NCBI GenBank assembly: GCA_022419385.1 | Contig: JAJUBI010000005.1 | Span: 1,302,001-1,366,000, forward strand | Origin: Paraconiothyrium sp. Pb-2020 | Taxonomy: Eukaryota > Ascomycota > Dothideomycetes > Pleosporales > Didymosphaeriaceae | Reading direction: 5' to 3' | DNA: 64,000 bases | Part shown: positions 45,075 to 56,525 of the stretch, piece after piece | Layout: each line of letters opens with the position of its first letter | Position numbering within the stretch: the first letter of the stretch is position 1 | Translations under genes and position numbers: made by a program | The notes under the pieces: model-generated | Database searches by the model: none | The model's input: only the letters and a program-made list of their open reading frames with translations | Told to the model about the DNA's origin: nothing

Positions 45075-48000
45075 ATGATCTTCGCGATAACTCTGCTATT
45101 CTGGCAGCTACTTCTGCCTGCAGCAGCTCGGGAGTACAACGTCCATACCGGATTTAACTACGGCGCATTCTGGGGTACTCCAGACAAACCGAAGCGCAAG
45201 GCGGACTATAACAGCGCTTTCAAGATCGCATACAATCTCAACACTTCAGTCGCTTTTGACACTGCTCGCCTGTTCACATGTCGCCAGCCGGGAACGACCG
45301 ACACCCCGATCGAAGCCTTCGATGCCGCCGTGGAGACACACACATACCTCTTACTCGGCTTCTACCTTTCAGAAACTAAGAAGTCCGCGCAGGAGCCCGG
45401 CCAAAGATATGAGTCGAACGCGGACATGCTCAAGTACGAACTGAGGGCTTTGGAGAAGGCGCTAGGTAAATATGGACACCAGCTTGCCGATCTCATTATC
45501 GGCCTCTCCGTGGGGAACGAGGATATGCAGCAGTGGTATTCTAATCAAGTAACTACTGGCGTGACCGAAGATGTCATTGCGGCTAACCTCGCGACTGTGC
45601 GCAAAGCCCTTCTGGGTTCTGCTGTGGGCGAAAAGTTTCCGAACATCAGGAAATACTGGACAGACAAGCCTATTGGTCACACAGATACAGCTCCTTACGC
45701 TGCGAAAGTCAAGAACGTCAACTTCGTTGGCATGAATGCATATCCATATTGGAGCGAAGACCCGCCCGCGAGCGCAAAAGCCGGCTACTTCGGTAGTCTT
45801 GATGGCGTCAAGAACGCGATGCCTGGGAAAGCCATCTGGCTCACCGAAGTTGGCTGGCCTTTTAGTGACACAATTTCGCAGGTTTCCGGGCAAGGAACCG
45901 CGAACAAGGAGAACTTGCAGAAATATTGGGACGAGATCGGTTGTGGCGTGTTCGGAAAGTACACTACTTTCTGGTTCGAGCTCATCTCGGACTCTCTGCC
46001 TGATCAGCCAGATTGGTACGTTAATCATTCTCATATTATACTGGTATGAGCAAAACTTTGTGCAGTATCAATCCATCAGGAGTTCCAGATTTGCGCTGAC
46101 GGTATCACAGGGCTATCATCGATGCATCGAAGAACAACTATGCTCCCCGCATAGACGTGAGCTGCGGTATAGGAAGGAAGGCTTGGGCACCTCATCGTCG
46201 AGACATCACAAGCTCAAGCTCTACAGCGTCCGCGGTCATGGTTGCTAGTACAAGCGAAGCTACCGCTGTATCCTCAACACCAGCCATACCTTCCTTCTTC
46301 CAAAACATACACACCGGTTTCTCCTACGGCGCTTTCTGGTCTGAATCCGAGCCAAAACTCTACAAAGACTTTGTCCGCCAGTTCAAATTGGCTAAAAACC
46401 TTCCTAATGTTCCAGTTCCCTTCACTAGCGCACGTTTGTATCAGGCTGCGCAGTGGAACTCGCCGACTGAGCCTAGTGAGGCTTTCCAAGCCGCAATCGA
46501 GACGAACACAACTCTCCTCATCGGCTTGTGGCTTCCGATTGATAATGAGATTGAGGCGCTTGATGCTGCATTCAAGAAGTTCGGACAGAAGCTTGCCGAT
46601 CTAGTGATTGGTATATCGGTAGGGAGCGAGGATATCTATCGCGGTACGTCCTTTCTTATTCATTATAAATTTCAAAGTGACGCATTGAGTTTTACTGACT
46701 TGTGAGCATGCAGGAAGCGACGAATGTACACAAAAGGAAGGCAAAACCTGCTCTATGGCCGCAACGGCAGATGAGGTGATAGCAAACATCACACGTGTGA
46801 AAGACGAATTTCATAAGAGAGGCTGGGACAACCTTTTCAAGGCTTTACCGCCAATTGGTCACACTGATACCGCTCGCAATGCCGCCCTTGCGAATGCGGA
46901 CTTCGTGGGCGCCAATATCTTCCCATTCTGGCATCAAGACCCCATCGACAAGGCCTGGAATAACTTTGAAGAAAGCCTCCAAGGGATCAAAGAGCACGCT
47001 GGCAATGTGCCGATTTGGATCACGGAAACGGGCTGGCCTTCGTCAGGCAACGATAAGGCTGCGAGCCTTGATAACATGCAGAAGTATTGGTCAACGGTGG
47101 GTTGCGCGCTCGTAGGGAAGTACACCACTTTTTGGTTCGAGCTAGAGAAGGACACGCATGACTTGGGTGACCTCGATTGGGGTCTTATCGACATCCCTTC
47201 TCAGAAGCTCAAAATCGCAAACCTGAGCTGCCCTGGCTTGTCCGGTCCTCCCTCAATACCTTCTCCGACCTCGACTATTACTGTGGGTACTTCTACAGCT
47301 TCTATCTCTGTGGCTCTGGCATCAACAGCAGTTCCTGAGGGTTACATGAGCATACAGACCCTCGATCTTTCTGCGTCTGCGACTCCGTCAACCCTTGTCT
47401 CGTATGACGGAACATCTCAGCCTGTATTCGGAAATAGCAGCACAGTCCATGTCACCATCACTTCCACGATTACTATGCAACCGTCATCCGGACCTAAAGC
47501 ACCTCCGCCCCTTTCCGCGGAAATTTCTTCAGCCACTGTGACCTCCAAGCCCGTGGTCCTCGTCACTGAGCCTACAGCCTGTATCACCATCACGCACGAC
47601 GCGAACGGGCAGCAAGTCACCATTTTCAACGCTCCCATCAACGGCAAGTGTCCGGTGCCCACACCCGCGCATCCCTGCCCAACAGCGCCAGCTGTCGTGT
47701 CTGGTGCCAGCCCCACGCGCTGCCTCGTTGTCGTCACAGATCCAACTGGCAGGCTCATCACCATCCCCACGGATATCCCCGGAAAGTGCGCTACTTCCGT
47801 TCCCGCTCCAGCTGCGGTGCCGGACGCCAATACGGCATCTAGGCCAACGGTGTGTGTGACCGAGGCAACGGGCTGCATCACTGTGTCCAAGGATGTAAAT
47901 GGCGAGATGGTAACTGTGGCTTCCAATCCGCCAGTGGATGGGAAGTGCACGACGCCGACGTATGTAGCGCCTGCGACATCCAAGCCTACTGTGTGGGTCA

Positions 48001-48266
48001 CCGAGGCAACTGGGTGTATTACCGTGTCGAAAGGTGCGAATGAGAAGATGGTCACTGTGGAATCGAATCCGCCGGTAGATGGGCAGTGTGCAACGCCTAC
48101 TGCGCCAGTACCGCCGGCGTCGACGAAGGGAAATATGACTTTTTATTTAACTCCATCGTAAGCGCTCCAGTCCCGATACCAAGCTAATACAATCAGCTAA
48201 CGCAGGTGCAGGCCAATTGCGACTCCGTCGGAGACTCGCGCTCAGGCTCAGCCTTCCATTCAGTAA
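45075..48266 (+). CDS. Secreted protein with two GH17 glucanase domains and C-terminal repeats
   Basis: Exons 45075-46015, 46111-46643, 46714-48157 and 48206-48266 join in phase to 992 aa. A signal peptide (MIFAITLLFWQLLLPAAA) precedes the first GH17 domain (HTGFNYGAFWG to YTTFWFELISD). Its likely acid/base Glu is E149 in SVGNED, and its nucleophile E258 in WLTEVGWPF. The reading then continues through a Ser/Thr linker into a second GH17 domain (HTGFSYGAFWS to YTTFWFELEKD), with E487 in SVGSED and E596 in WITETGWPS. The tail holds about four repeats of the type TVWVTEATGCITVSK...MVTV...PPVDGxC. The family acts on beta-1,3-glucan of the cell wall. A GPI signal is not visible. Two domains in one gene is unusual. 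Confidence 0.86.
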
Positions 48267-48875
48267 GTGTTCTTCTCATGTGTGAACCTAGTGCTCGAAA
48301 TAGAGAGACTTGCCATGGGATTGTTCGATTCTCCTTATTGTCCAGGCGTCTTTCCGGCGTAGCGCACAGCAGGTCAATAAAAGATGATATGGACGCTGCA
48401 ATACAGGCACAATCAACCTCGGTAAGAGGGTATTGTGCCTTGAAAACGTATAATGATTGTATGAGAAGCAACTAACAACAACAGACCCTCACCCCTCACA
48501 ACGACGCCCATCACCGTCAGCCATCTTTCGTCTTCGCTTACGGCTTTTAATTTCCCGTTGGCTTCGTCTTCACCCCCGCCGAAGAGGGCGTGTAAGAAGA
48601 GACGACGCCGTCTGCATCGAGTCGAGGGATTGGCGTTTTGACATTTGGCATTCTGGTAGCAAGGATATAGTTTCTGCGAGTGACACTGATATCGCACAAA
48701 TTCGCACATGTGCGTTCTTCTTCGCGGTTCAAAGTTCCTCCGCATTGGTTCGAGTTATCTTGCTGTACGCTCTCAACACGTCTGAAGCAATGTTGTTTTG
48801 AAAAACCATGTATATCTTATTTTATAGATGTATTTCGATGGCGTGCGATAACCACACCGCTTGATCAGCCCTCCT
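48267..48875. other. Region between convergent GH17 and F-box genes
   Basis: 609 bp. Small frames on both strands (for example a minus frame ending SSYTPSSAGVKTKPTGN) are not supported. Probably 3' UTRs. Confidence 0.4.
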
Positions 48876-50150
48876 TCATGCCTCCCTTTCTAGCAACTGC
48901 GCCTCCCAGCTACGACCAAGGGACGAGTCCATATCCCAGCCAGTCCCATTCATGTATGAATCACTATCTTCAAATTCCCCATCCAGCCACACCTCCTCCA
49001 GCGCCCGCAGTTTTCCTTTCAACCGCTTAAGCAGCGACGCCCACGACCCACCCGGATTCAGTCGTATGCGATGCAGCTTAAGAACCCTGAGCGTCCTGGC
49101 ATGACTTAGCAGAAAGGTTTCTAGGAAGTCCTGTGCCACGTCGAGCTGGTGAAGCTCGAGCTGACGGAGGGCGGGGAAAGCCTCCGGCGAGGGAAAGATG
49201 TCTTTGAGGTTGGGCAGAGGGGCGGTGTGATCCGTGTCTGCCCACCAGCTCGCAGAGTTGAGCCACAATTTCACCACTTGGAGGTTTGGCGTCGCTTTGA
49301 AAATCTGCTGGACGTGGGCTACGGAGCGAGTCCTCATACCGAGCACCAAGTCTAACTCCTCCACATTCGTCAACGCTTTTTCATACCCCTGCACCACCGC
49401 CCCTGAATTCGAATCCGAAAACTTGAGATGCTCGACACTCAGCTTCGCCAGAGGGCGGCCTGCGCTATACGCCGCGAGTGCTGTAACTTGCATCTCGTAG
49501 CGACCGTTGCTCTGGATAGCTTGGCAGAGGCCGCAGCAGCGAGGGCAGCCGTGTGTTGCTTTCCATTCTGGAGGCCAGGGGTCCGCGGCGGATGTGATGG
49601 AGCGGGAAGCCCAGCCGTCTTGCATAAAAGCGCTGGGGGAGGTGCGCGAGGTGAGGATGTGGAGGCTTTTCAGGTCGGAGAAGCCGGAGAAGATAGTGGT
49701 GAGAAGGAAGACGCCTAGACTACAACTTGATTCCAGTCCCACTTTCCCATCTTCTTCGATTTCTGATGATGAATATGGGGGTGAGGATGGGGATGGGTCG
49801 GGGAGTGTCACAGTGCGTGTAGGCAGGCTAGGAGACGCTCGTCCGAGGATGTATTTCAACTCGCGCATGCGGAGGCCTTCTAAGAAAGCTCTTGCTTCGA
49901 AACCGGAGCCTGTTGTGTTCCATAGGAGATGCTTGACATGGCGACCGCATTTGAGCTTGGAGATGTTCGACAAGCGGTGTAAGCTTTCTAGTGAGGTGCG
50001 AAAGTGCAGGCGGGAGAACAACGGGGGAGTCGCTGCGATAGCGAAGTTGCGGCATACGAGGCGGTATGAGGCGATGTCTTGTCTGTCTAAGTGAAGGAGG
50101 ATCTCGTCGTGAAGTTCGGGTGGGAGATGCATGTTGCTCTCCAAGAGCAT
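48876..50150 (-). CDS. F-box protein
   Basis: Single-exon protein of 424 aa from the ATG at 50150; a second in-frame Met six residues later (MHLPPELHDEI) could also be the start, and the frame upstream has only GTG. The N-terminal F-box is LPPELHDEILLHLDRQDIAS followed by YRLVCRNFA, which binds Skp1 of an SCF ubiquitin ligase. The rest has leucine-spaced segments (LRQLELHQLDVAQDFLETFL, ARTLRVLKLHRIRL, LRALEEVWLDGEF) resembling degenerate leucine-rich repeats, the likely substrate-binding part. A Cys cluster (CPRCCGLC) is notable but not a known finger. Typical of the large, fast-changing F-box families of filamentous fungi. Target unknown. Confidence 0.8.
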   Translation of the reverse strand: MLLESNMHLPPELHDEILLHLDRQDIASYRLVCRNFAIAATPPLFSRLHFRTSLESLHRLSNISKLKCGRHVKHLLWNTTGSGFEARAFLEGLRMRELKYILGRASPSLPTRTVTLPDPSPSSPPYSSSEIEEDGKVGLESSCSLGVFLLTTIFSGFSDLKSLHILTSRTSPSAFMQDGWASRSITSAADPWPPEWKATHGCPRCCGLCQAIQSNGRYEMQVTALAAYSAGRPLAKLSVEHLKFSDSNSGAVVQGYEKALTNVEELDLVLGMRTRSVAHVQQIFKATPNLQVVKLWLNSASWWADTDHTAPLPNLKDIFPSPEAFPALRQLELHQLDVAQDFLETFLLSHARTLRVLKLHRIRLNPGGSWASLLKRLKGKLRALEEVWLDGEFEDSDSYMNGTGWDMDSSLGRSWEAQLLEREA

Positions 50151-50971
50151 ATTGCAAATCGCGTCGTTCGGTGTCGTGTTGAACAACAAACTCGATGAAA
50201 CTGTGCAGCAGACTGTGTCTTGTTGTATCCTCACCGCTCCACCTTACCTAATGTGACAGACTTTATACTGCCTCTCCTCTCATGACGACTCAAGAGGCCG
50301 TCAAGTCAACTTTTGAAGCTTTCGACGTCGCGTCGTACCAGATGGCAAATCGCGATGGCTTGTAGCGCTCGCCTATCGGCATAGCCGCAAAGTGGGCTTG
50401 CTGCATCGCCTGTACACTAGTGTATTCCCGGACAGGAAATTGAACGGGGCGTTAACCAGTAATGCATCATTGCGCGCGTGCATGATGCACGAAATCGTAG
50501 TGAGATCAAAGGCGAACGGAGTTTAAAGGTGCTCCAGCCCGCGATGTGATTCGCGAAGTGCGTGAGGGGAGCATCTCGGAATGGTAATTGGTAGTGCTTA
50601 CGTGCAAGCTACCTGCACCTGCAGCGTCGTGCGTCTCCCCACAACTGCTGAAGTGAAATTCAGCCTGAAGCTCAGATTTTCCACTCTCGGTTCTTTGTAA
50701 AGAAAACACGAGCGAGTTGAACGCATCAATGCTCGTGATCTTGCGGGGTATCTTCTTGCATTCGGAAAGCACGCGATGTGCTGGCGGCCACGTCCTACCT
50801 CGTAAGTACCTTTTCCACTCGCCAAATGCAGGCAGTGTCAACCGAGACGTCTCGAGTCTGGATTCTTCACCTGATTGAACAGCGCTCACGGTTTGGCTGG
50901 TCTAGTGTATTCGCATAGTTGCGATAGCAGCCTGTCGGCGTCACCGAGGCAGGTGGAGGAGTGACGAAATT
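50151..50971. other. Intergenic, no gene
   Basis: About 820 bp between the F-box start and the TAH18 3' end, both minus strand. A 127-codon minus frame (50889-50506) starts with GTG and has no domain. Nothing else seen. Confidence 0.45.
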
Positions 50972-53096
50972 TTACCACGTCTCTTGCTTATACCGCCCAC
51001 ACTTCTCCATCTTCACTAAATATGCTTCCGCTTCTTCCCGCTCCATGCTACCATGGCTCTGAAATGCTTCAATGAGCGCCTCGCGGATCGCCTGGGGCAT
51101 CCTGCCCGAGGATCCACATATATAGACGATACCATCGCGCTTCGCAAGCGCCTCGTATATACGCACACTCTGCTGACGAACGAGGTCCTGTACATATACC
51201 TTCTGTCTCTGTACCGGCATCAGCATATCGATTCCCAGGGCAGGAAATACTTAAAACCTACCTGATCCCTTGAGAAGGCCGCAAAGACATCAAGCGGCAC
51301 ACCGTCCTTCTGAAGCTGGGCCCACTCGTCCTTGAAGAAGTAGTCCGACTCTGCATTCCGGCAGCCGAAGAACAATATGTCCTTCGGCTTTCCATCCTCA
51401 TGCGTACCTTCCTGCGCCTCCTCGCGCCAAAACTTCCGCTGGTAGGTCAGAGCCCGCATAGGTGCGACGCCCGTGCCTGGTCCCACCATAACGACCGGTC
51501 GCTTCATTTCGGTCTTCGTCACGCCCAATCCACCTTTCTGTAGCGTGACCGTGATGCGCTGTCCAGGTCGTAAACTTGCCACGTACCGCGTACACACACC
51601 TTGCCTGATTCTCTTGATCACTGTTTTGTACTTTACAATTGCGATAAGCAACTCAATCCTAGTTCTCTTTTCTGCTTCAGCAGTTGGGTTGAGCGCGGAA
51701 GCAATGCTAAACTGGCGGCCGCGGATGGCAGGGATAATGCTGCAGAGACGCTGCCATGGAATCTTGACGGTTTCAAATTCTTGGAGCACTTCGAGGATGG
51801 AGCGGCGTGGACGGGTTGTGTAGTCGTAGAGTTCGTCGATGTATTCTGGGTTCGTGAATTCGAGGAGCCGTTGTTTTTGGAACTCGTCGGTCGTGAAATG
51901 GGCAAGCTGTGCGAAGAAGGAGCGGCGGGGGATGCTCATTATGTCGAGGTGGTTGGTCAGTAGAGTGCGGAGGGTTAGCGGGGTTGTTGGCGTAATGTGT
52001 GGTATTGGTAGGCGGGTTGTCGCCGGGACTGAAGGTGAAGAAGGCGTGAATCGCAGCGTGTTGTCAGCGATAGGGGTCCAATTCATAACGGAGAGCAGTT
52101 CGTTAACGTCGGTGGGGAAGTTCTTCGGATGGATGGTCAGGACATCTCCCACGTATGGGTGGTAGTCGGAGACGTCGAGAGTGAGCTGGCGGACATCTTG
52201 CCAGTGAGAAGCGGGTGTGAGGCGATCGTTAGACGTGATGCTAGCGCTGAGGCCTCCCGATATATCTAAGAGGTCATCTGGTGGAACTTCTTCCGCCCCA
52301 TTCGATACGGGCGTCTCGCTGGTGCTTTTCGATCGCTGTCTGCCATCGTCTGCAAGATCAAGAAGCCACTTGGGTTCGAGCAGCACATGGTCCGGAATGG
52401 GTTCAACTCCGTCCGGCAAAGGATAGCATTCGAGCAATCGGTGTCGCAGTGTGGTCGACCAAGGTAGGAAGGAGCCATCGACACTGTGACAGCAGTCACG
52501 TCAGACTCGGGATAGATACCGACGGGCGCGAAAAAGACAGACGAAATGGAATTCAGATGAGGGGGGTAGATGACAGACGTACCCTTCGGGATGCTGTTCA
52601 TCGGATTCTCCCCGGTCGGAGACGGGCTGTGCGCCCAGCTGGACCAGACGATTGTAGAGTTTCCGGTGAGCCCAGTTGAACCTTCCACGTCAGAGAGGGT
52701 ATACCATACAAGTGAGTCATGGCAACTCACTTTGGATACGATGTGTCCCCAAGACCAAAAGAAGCAAACCTCAGCTGCTGCAAGCAACCAGGCCGAAGTC
52801 GGGCGCTGCGGAGGGCTCTCCAAAACGTCTGGCTGTTAGCAGGAAGCTCACCCTGGCCTGTGGTGGAAATTGCAATGAGAACGACCGAGTTCTGCGTCAG
52901 TTGTTTCTGGTGTGCACGTTAGACTCGGGAAGTGGCTAGCTTCGATGGCGCATACAAGACTGATGGCGTTCAGCTCCGCGACCTCGGTGTCGAATCGCAG
53001 GCGTTCGGCGATCCTTCCCAGCTCTTCTGCAACGTCCTGGGCATTCCCCGTCTCGGAGCCGTAGACGACCAGGGCGCGGCGTGCTGGTCCTGTCAT
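50972..53096 (-). CDS. TAH18: NADPH-dependent diflavin oxidoreductase
   Basis: Flavoprotein that passes electrons from NADPH to Dre2/anamorsin in cytosolic Fe-S cluster assembly. Exons 53096-52956, 52891-52731, 52681-52583, 52483-51262 and 51202-50972 join in phase to 617 aa. The flavodoxin-like FMN domain shows VVYGSETGNAQDVAEELGR, STTGQGELPANSQTFWRAL, FGLGDTSYPKFNWAHRKLY and GESDEQHPEG. The FAD/NADPH part includes MSIPRRSFFAQLAHF, RQFSIASA, MVGPGTGVAPMRALTYQR, FFGCRNAESDYFF and FAAFSRDQKVYVQDLV. The end EKCGRYKQETW is the family's usual terminus. Divergent from an RRM gene. Secure. Confidence 0.95.
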
Positions 53097-53858
53097 GGCA
53101 ACTGGTCGTGTGGGCAGCAGCGAAGGGAGCCATCAGAGAACGGGCCCGAGGCGCAAGACGTCAAGCGAAGGGCTCCACCGCGGGAAGCCGAACATCGGCG
53201 CATTGGGTGCAGATACGCGGTGCTGGATGACGGCGGCCCAGCATCTGGGGAAAGGCGTGGATGATAGTAGACGGCGCGTCCTCGGTGGCGCGTACCGCCG
53301 CAGATGGTGGCGCCTGTGCAGCTCCTCGCTTAGTCACCCGCGTCCCCCTTTCTCCGCCGCGATGCACACTGGTGCAGGTGAGAGCGCAGCGAGAGCGAGA
53401 GTGCGGCTCTGCGGCGGCGTCATGGCCCCTTTTCCCAGTGGCTGTTGCCTCCTCGACCGCCACCGCGCCCCTTCGACGCCGCCCAGGGTGTCCTCGCTGG
53501 CATGGAAGGCGCTCGCTTAGCTTCCCCCTTCGAGGAAGGCGTACCAAAGCAGCACCCGTGCGCCTGCTCCCTTCAAAATATTTAGCTCCTTTACCTGCCG
53601 CCCTCTCCCTCCCCAAGCCAAGTCAACACTCCACAGCACCATCAAACCCACGCTCACCCTTCACCTTTCGGGCTCGTAGCTACCCATACCACCCCCCTCG
53701 ACAATCCAGTTCCACCTCTCAGGCGGTCCGACAATCCCCATCACCCTCAAACACAACTGTTCACGGTCAACCTTTACCTAGGTCAACCCGGACTCCAAGT
53801 TTCCCTCAAGTCACTAGCACGCTTTCTCTTCGTGTCGTCAATCACTCGAACTGCAACC
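53097..53858. promoter_or_regulatory. Divergent promoter region of TAH18 and the RRM gene
   Basis: 762 bp between divergent starts. The right half is rich in CTC, CCA and CAAG, as in 5' UTRs of highly expressed fungal genes, with aaaatattta at about 53575. A long GC-rich frame here (53261-53989) is not supported as a protein. Confidence 0.45.
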
Positions 53859-55126
53859 ATGTCCACCTCTGTCGACAGTGTCACCGCCCAGATGGCCAAC
53901 TCTTCCCTCGAGAACACCAACGAGCCCGCTGGCACCCAGCCCACGGCAGCCGAGAACGAGGCTGTCCTGGCCAGCGCCGCCGAGGGTAGGCGACTTTACA
54001 TTGGAAACCTCGCATACGCGACCACCGAGGGGGAGTTGAAGGACTTCTTCAAGGACTACCTTGTGTGAGTGGGCCCGCTGTCGTGTGACGTACCCATGCA
54101 ACAACAACCACAAACTAACACCTTCCCAGCGAGTCCGTCACCATCCCCACCAACCCTCGCACCTCCCGCCCCGTTGGCTACGCCTTCGTGGCTCTCTCTA
54201 CCCCCTCCGAGGCCGAGCGCGCCATCGCTGAGCTTAACGGCAAGGCCATCCTCGAGCGCAAGGTCTCCATCCAGCTCGCTCGCACCCCCGAGCAGCACGC
54301 TGAAGGTAACGGCAGCGGCGCTGAGGGTGCTTCCGGCGGCGAGCACCGTCGTCGTGCCTCCACCCGCGGACGTGGACGTGGCCGTGGACGCGGTGGCCGT
54401 GCCGGTCGTGGTGGACGTGGCGGCGTAAGTTCGTTGCAGTCCATAATGTAAACATCTCGCTAATACTCTTATAGAAGGCCGACGGTGCTGATGGCGCCGA
54501 GCAGGTCGAGCTCGTCGATGCTGCCCCGGCCGAGAGCGCCCCTACCAATGTTCCTGGTCAAGTTGTAGGACTCACCGAGACCACAAACGAAGCGCTCACA
54601 GCTGACAAGGCCGACAAAAAGGCCGCTCCCCGTGAGCGCAAGCAGCGTGGTCCTCCCGAGGACGGTGTCCCATCCAAGACCAAGGTCATGGTTGCCAACC
54701 TCCCCTACGACCTCAAGGAAGACCGCGTAAGTTGATTTCTATTCTTCGAATCCGCATACTAACGTTGCTAAGCTCCTCGAAATCTTCAAGGATTACTCCC
54801 CCGTTAACGCTAAGATCGCCCTCCGCCCCATCCCTCGCTTCATGGTCAAGAAGCTCCAGGCCCGCGGCGAGCCTCGTAAGGGTCGTGGCTTCGGCTTCGT
54901 CACCCTTGGCTCCGAGGAGCTCCAGCAGAAGGCTTGCAACGAGATGAACGGAAAAGAGATTGAGGGTCGTGAGATCGCCGTAAAGGTCGCCATTGACTCC
55001 CCTGGCAAGGAGGACGACCACATGGAGGCTCCCGCCGAGGGCGAGGCTGCCGCCACCGCCACCGCTGAAGACGCTACCGCCGCCCCTGCCGAGTCCACCG
55101 AGACTCCCGCTGCCACCGCCGCTTAG
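53859..55126 (+). CDS. RNA-binding protein with two RRMs and an RGG box
   Basis: Four exons (53859-54064, 54130-54424, 54475-54726, 54773-55126) join in phase to 368 aa. The first RRM has RNP2 RLYIGNLAY and RNP1 RPVGYAFVAL. A Gly/Arg-rich box (RGRGRGRGRGGRAGRGGRGG) follows. The second RRM has RNP2 VMVANLPYDL and RNP1 RKGRGFGFVTL; it contains a basic insert after RPIPRF. The Ala/Glu/Pro tail is acidic. Codon use is strongly biased to C at third positions (GCC, GTC, AAG), and the 5' leader is pyrimidine-rich, both suggesting high expression. Related fungal proteins take part in mRNA or ribosome biogenesis, but I cannot name the orthologue. The ATG at 53859 has a good context (gcaaccATGtc). Confidence 0.88.
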
Positions 55127-56525
55127 AATCCGACGGTCGCAGGTCCCCGGGTTCCCATGATCGTCGTTTGATTACTGCGATCAACGCTCACTCGATGCGT
55201 TTGTGTATGGAAGTCCGGAGTTGCCTATCTATCATCATACCATGACATTTAGTCGTCGGTTTACTTATCTCATCATATCATGGTTAGGAAAAGTGATCGG
55301 AGTCTGTCACAGCGGTATGGTTGGGCCGGTTTTATGGTTGGCAGCTGTTATTAGACTTTGCAATATCACCAGATAATTGCGCCTTAGTCTAGCATTTTGC
55401 AATGAAGGACTGCAGGCATCCCTTTGTCTCGTCTCTTCTTTATAATGACTGTCATGTATGTACTATTAGGCTGAATGACGATGATGACTTGATGCCTACA
55501 GATCTTTGAGTTGATGTATGTGCTGGCTGAGAAACTATAACCTTTTCGTCCGTACACCCTCCGCGACCACAGTCTCATCTCATCGCGACGCACGTTCTTC
55601 CCTTCACTCCTATGCCCACGCCAACACCACACTTCCATCGTACCCGCCGCCCCGCGCTCTCTTGCCCGTACGAGTGTTTTGTTATTCGGAATGGAGCATT
55701 GTTTCACAGCCACCGCATTGACAGGTCCTGTAGCCTAACATCAAGACACCAATCTTCTCTAAAGATGACGTGCGTATCAACCATTCGGCGTTGAATGCAC
55801 CTGAAAAGCTCGGATCTACTAGACAGCTCGTTCATCCATTGCGTGGAAGGCTGGGAGGTGGGCACCACGTGAACGCAACTAAGCGGGCGTAAACTCTCGC
55901 TCAGCGTGTTTATGAGAGGGAAGGTAGTATATACCTAGGTAGGAGTTGAAAGGGGGAAATAGGTCGAGCGCAGCATGGGGTTTGAATGAATGAAACAGCC
56001 TTCAACTGGGCATTATATGCGGGACAGTTACGTCGAGTCGAGAGCAGATTGACGGAGAGTTTGCTAGTCGTGCGGATTACGGGTTGGATATTATCATACT
56101 CAGCATTTCATCCATAGCGACTACATTCGTCTCCGATATAGCGTTCGAAGGGGAAGCAGCGTTCTGCATCTGAAAGAGCGAGCTTTAGGAGGGCGACGTC
56201 CCTTCATGTTCCTAGTATCCGTACCGCGCACTCGAACATCATGCAATCTGTTCAGTACAATCATTCTGAGGCGCAAACTGTAGTGAAAATCTTGATACCT
56301 AGGGACCTGCGATAGCCTTTCATAACAACTTAGTGTCTAGCGTAGGGTCATCACTCTTAGGAGTAAAAGAAAACACCTGTGAAGGCCTACGACACATGTA
56401 ATTACTTTCACCCACGTTCAACAACCTGATCCCTTGGATTCAACGGCCCGTTTTCTTTCTACATTTACTCTTCTGACCCATTTCATCTCAATTACACCCA
56501 AGCTTTGAGTCATCGATCTATCAGA
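55127..56525. other. Intergenic, no gene
   Basis: 1.4 kb between the RRM gene and the BYS1-like gene, both plus strand. The first 200-300 bases are likely 3' UTR. Frames present are below 110 codons and unsupported. Confidence 0.5.

Noticed and set aside
46111..46320. Two separate GH17 genes instead of a fusion
   Set aside because: No stop codon, promoter or signal peptide separates the domains; exon 2 continues in frame from exon 1 into domain 2. RNA data could still overturn this.
50506..50889. 127-codon minus-strand frame upstream of the F-box gene
   Set aside because: Starts at GTG, shows no domain, and overlaps the region expected to be the 5' flank of the F-box gene.
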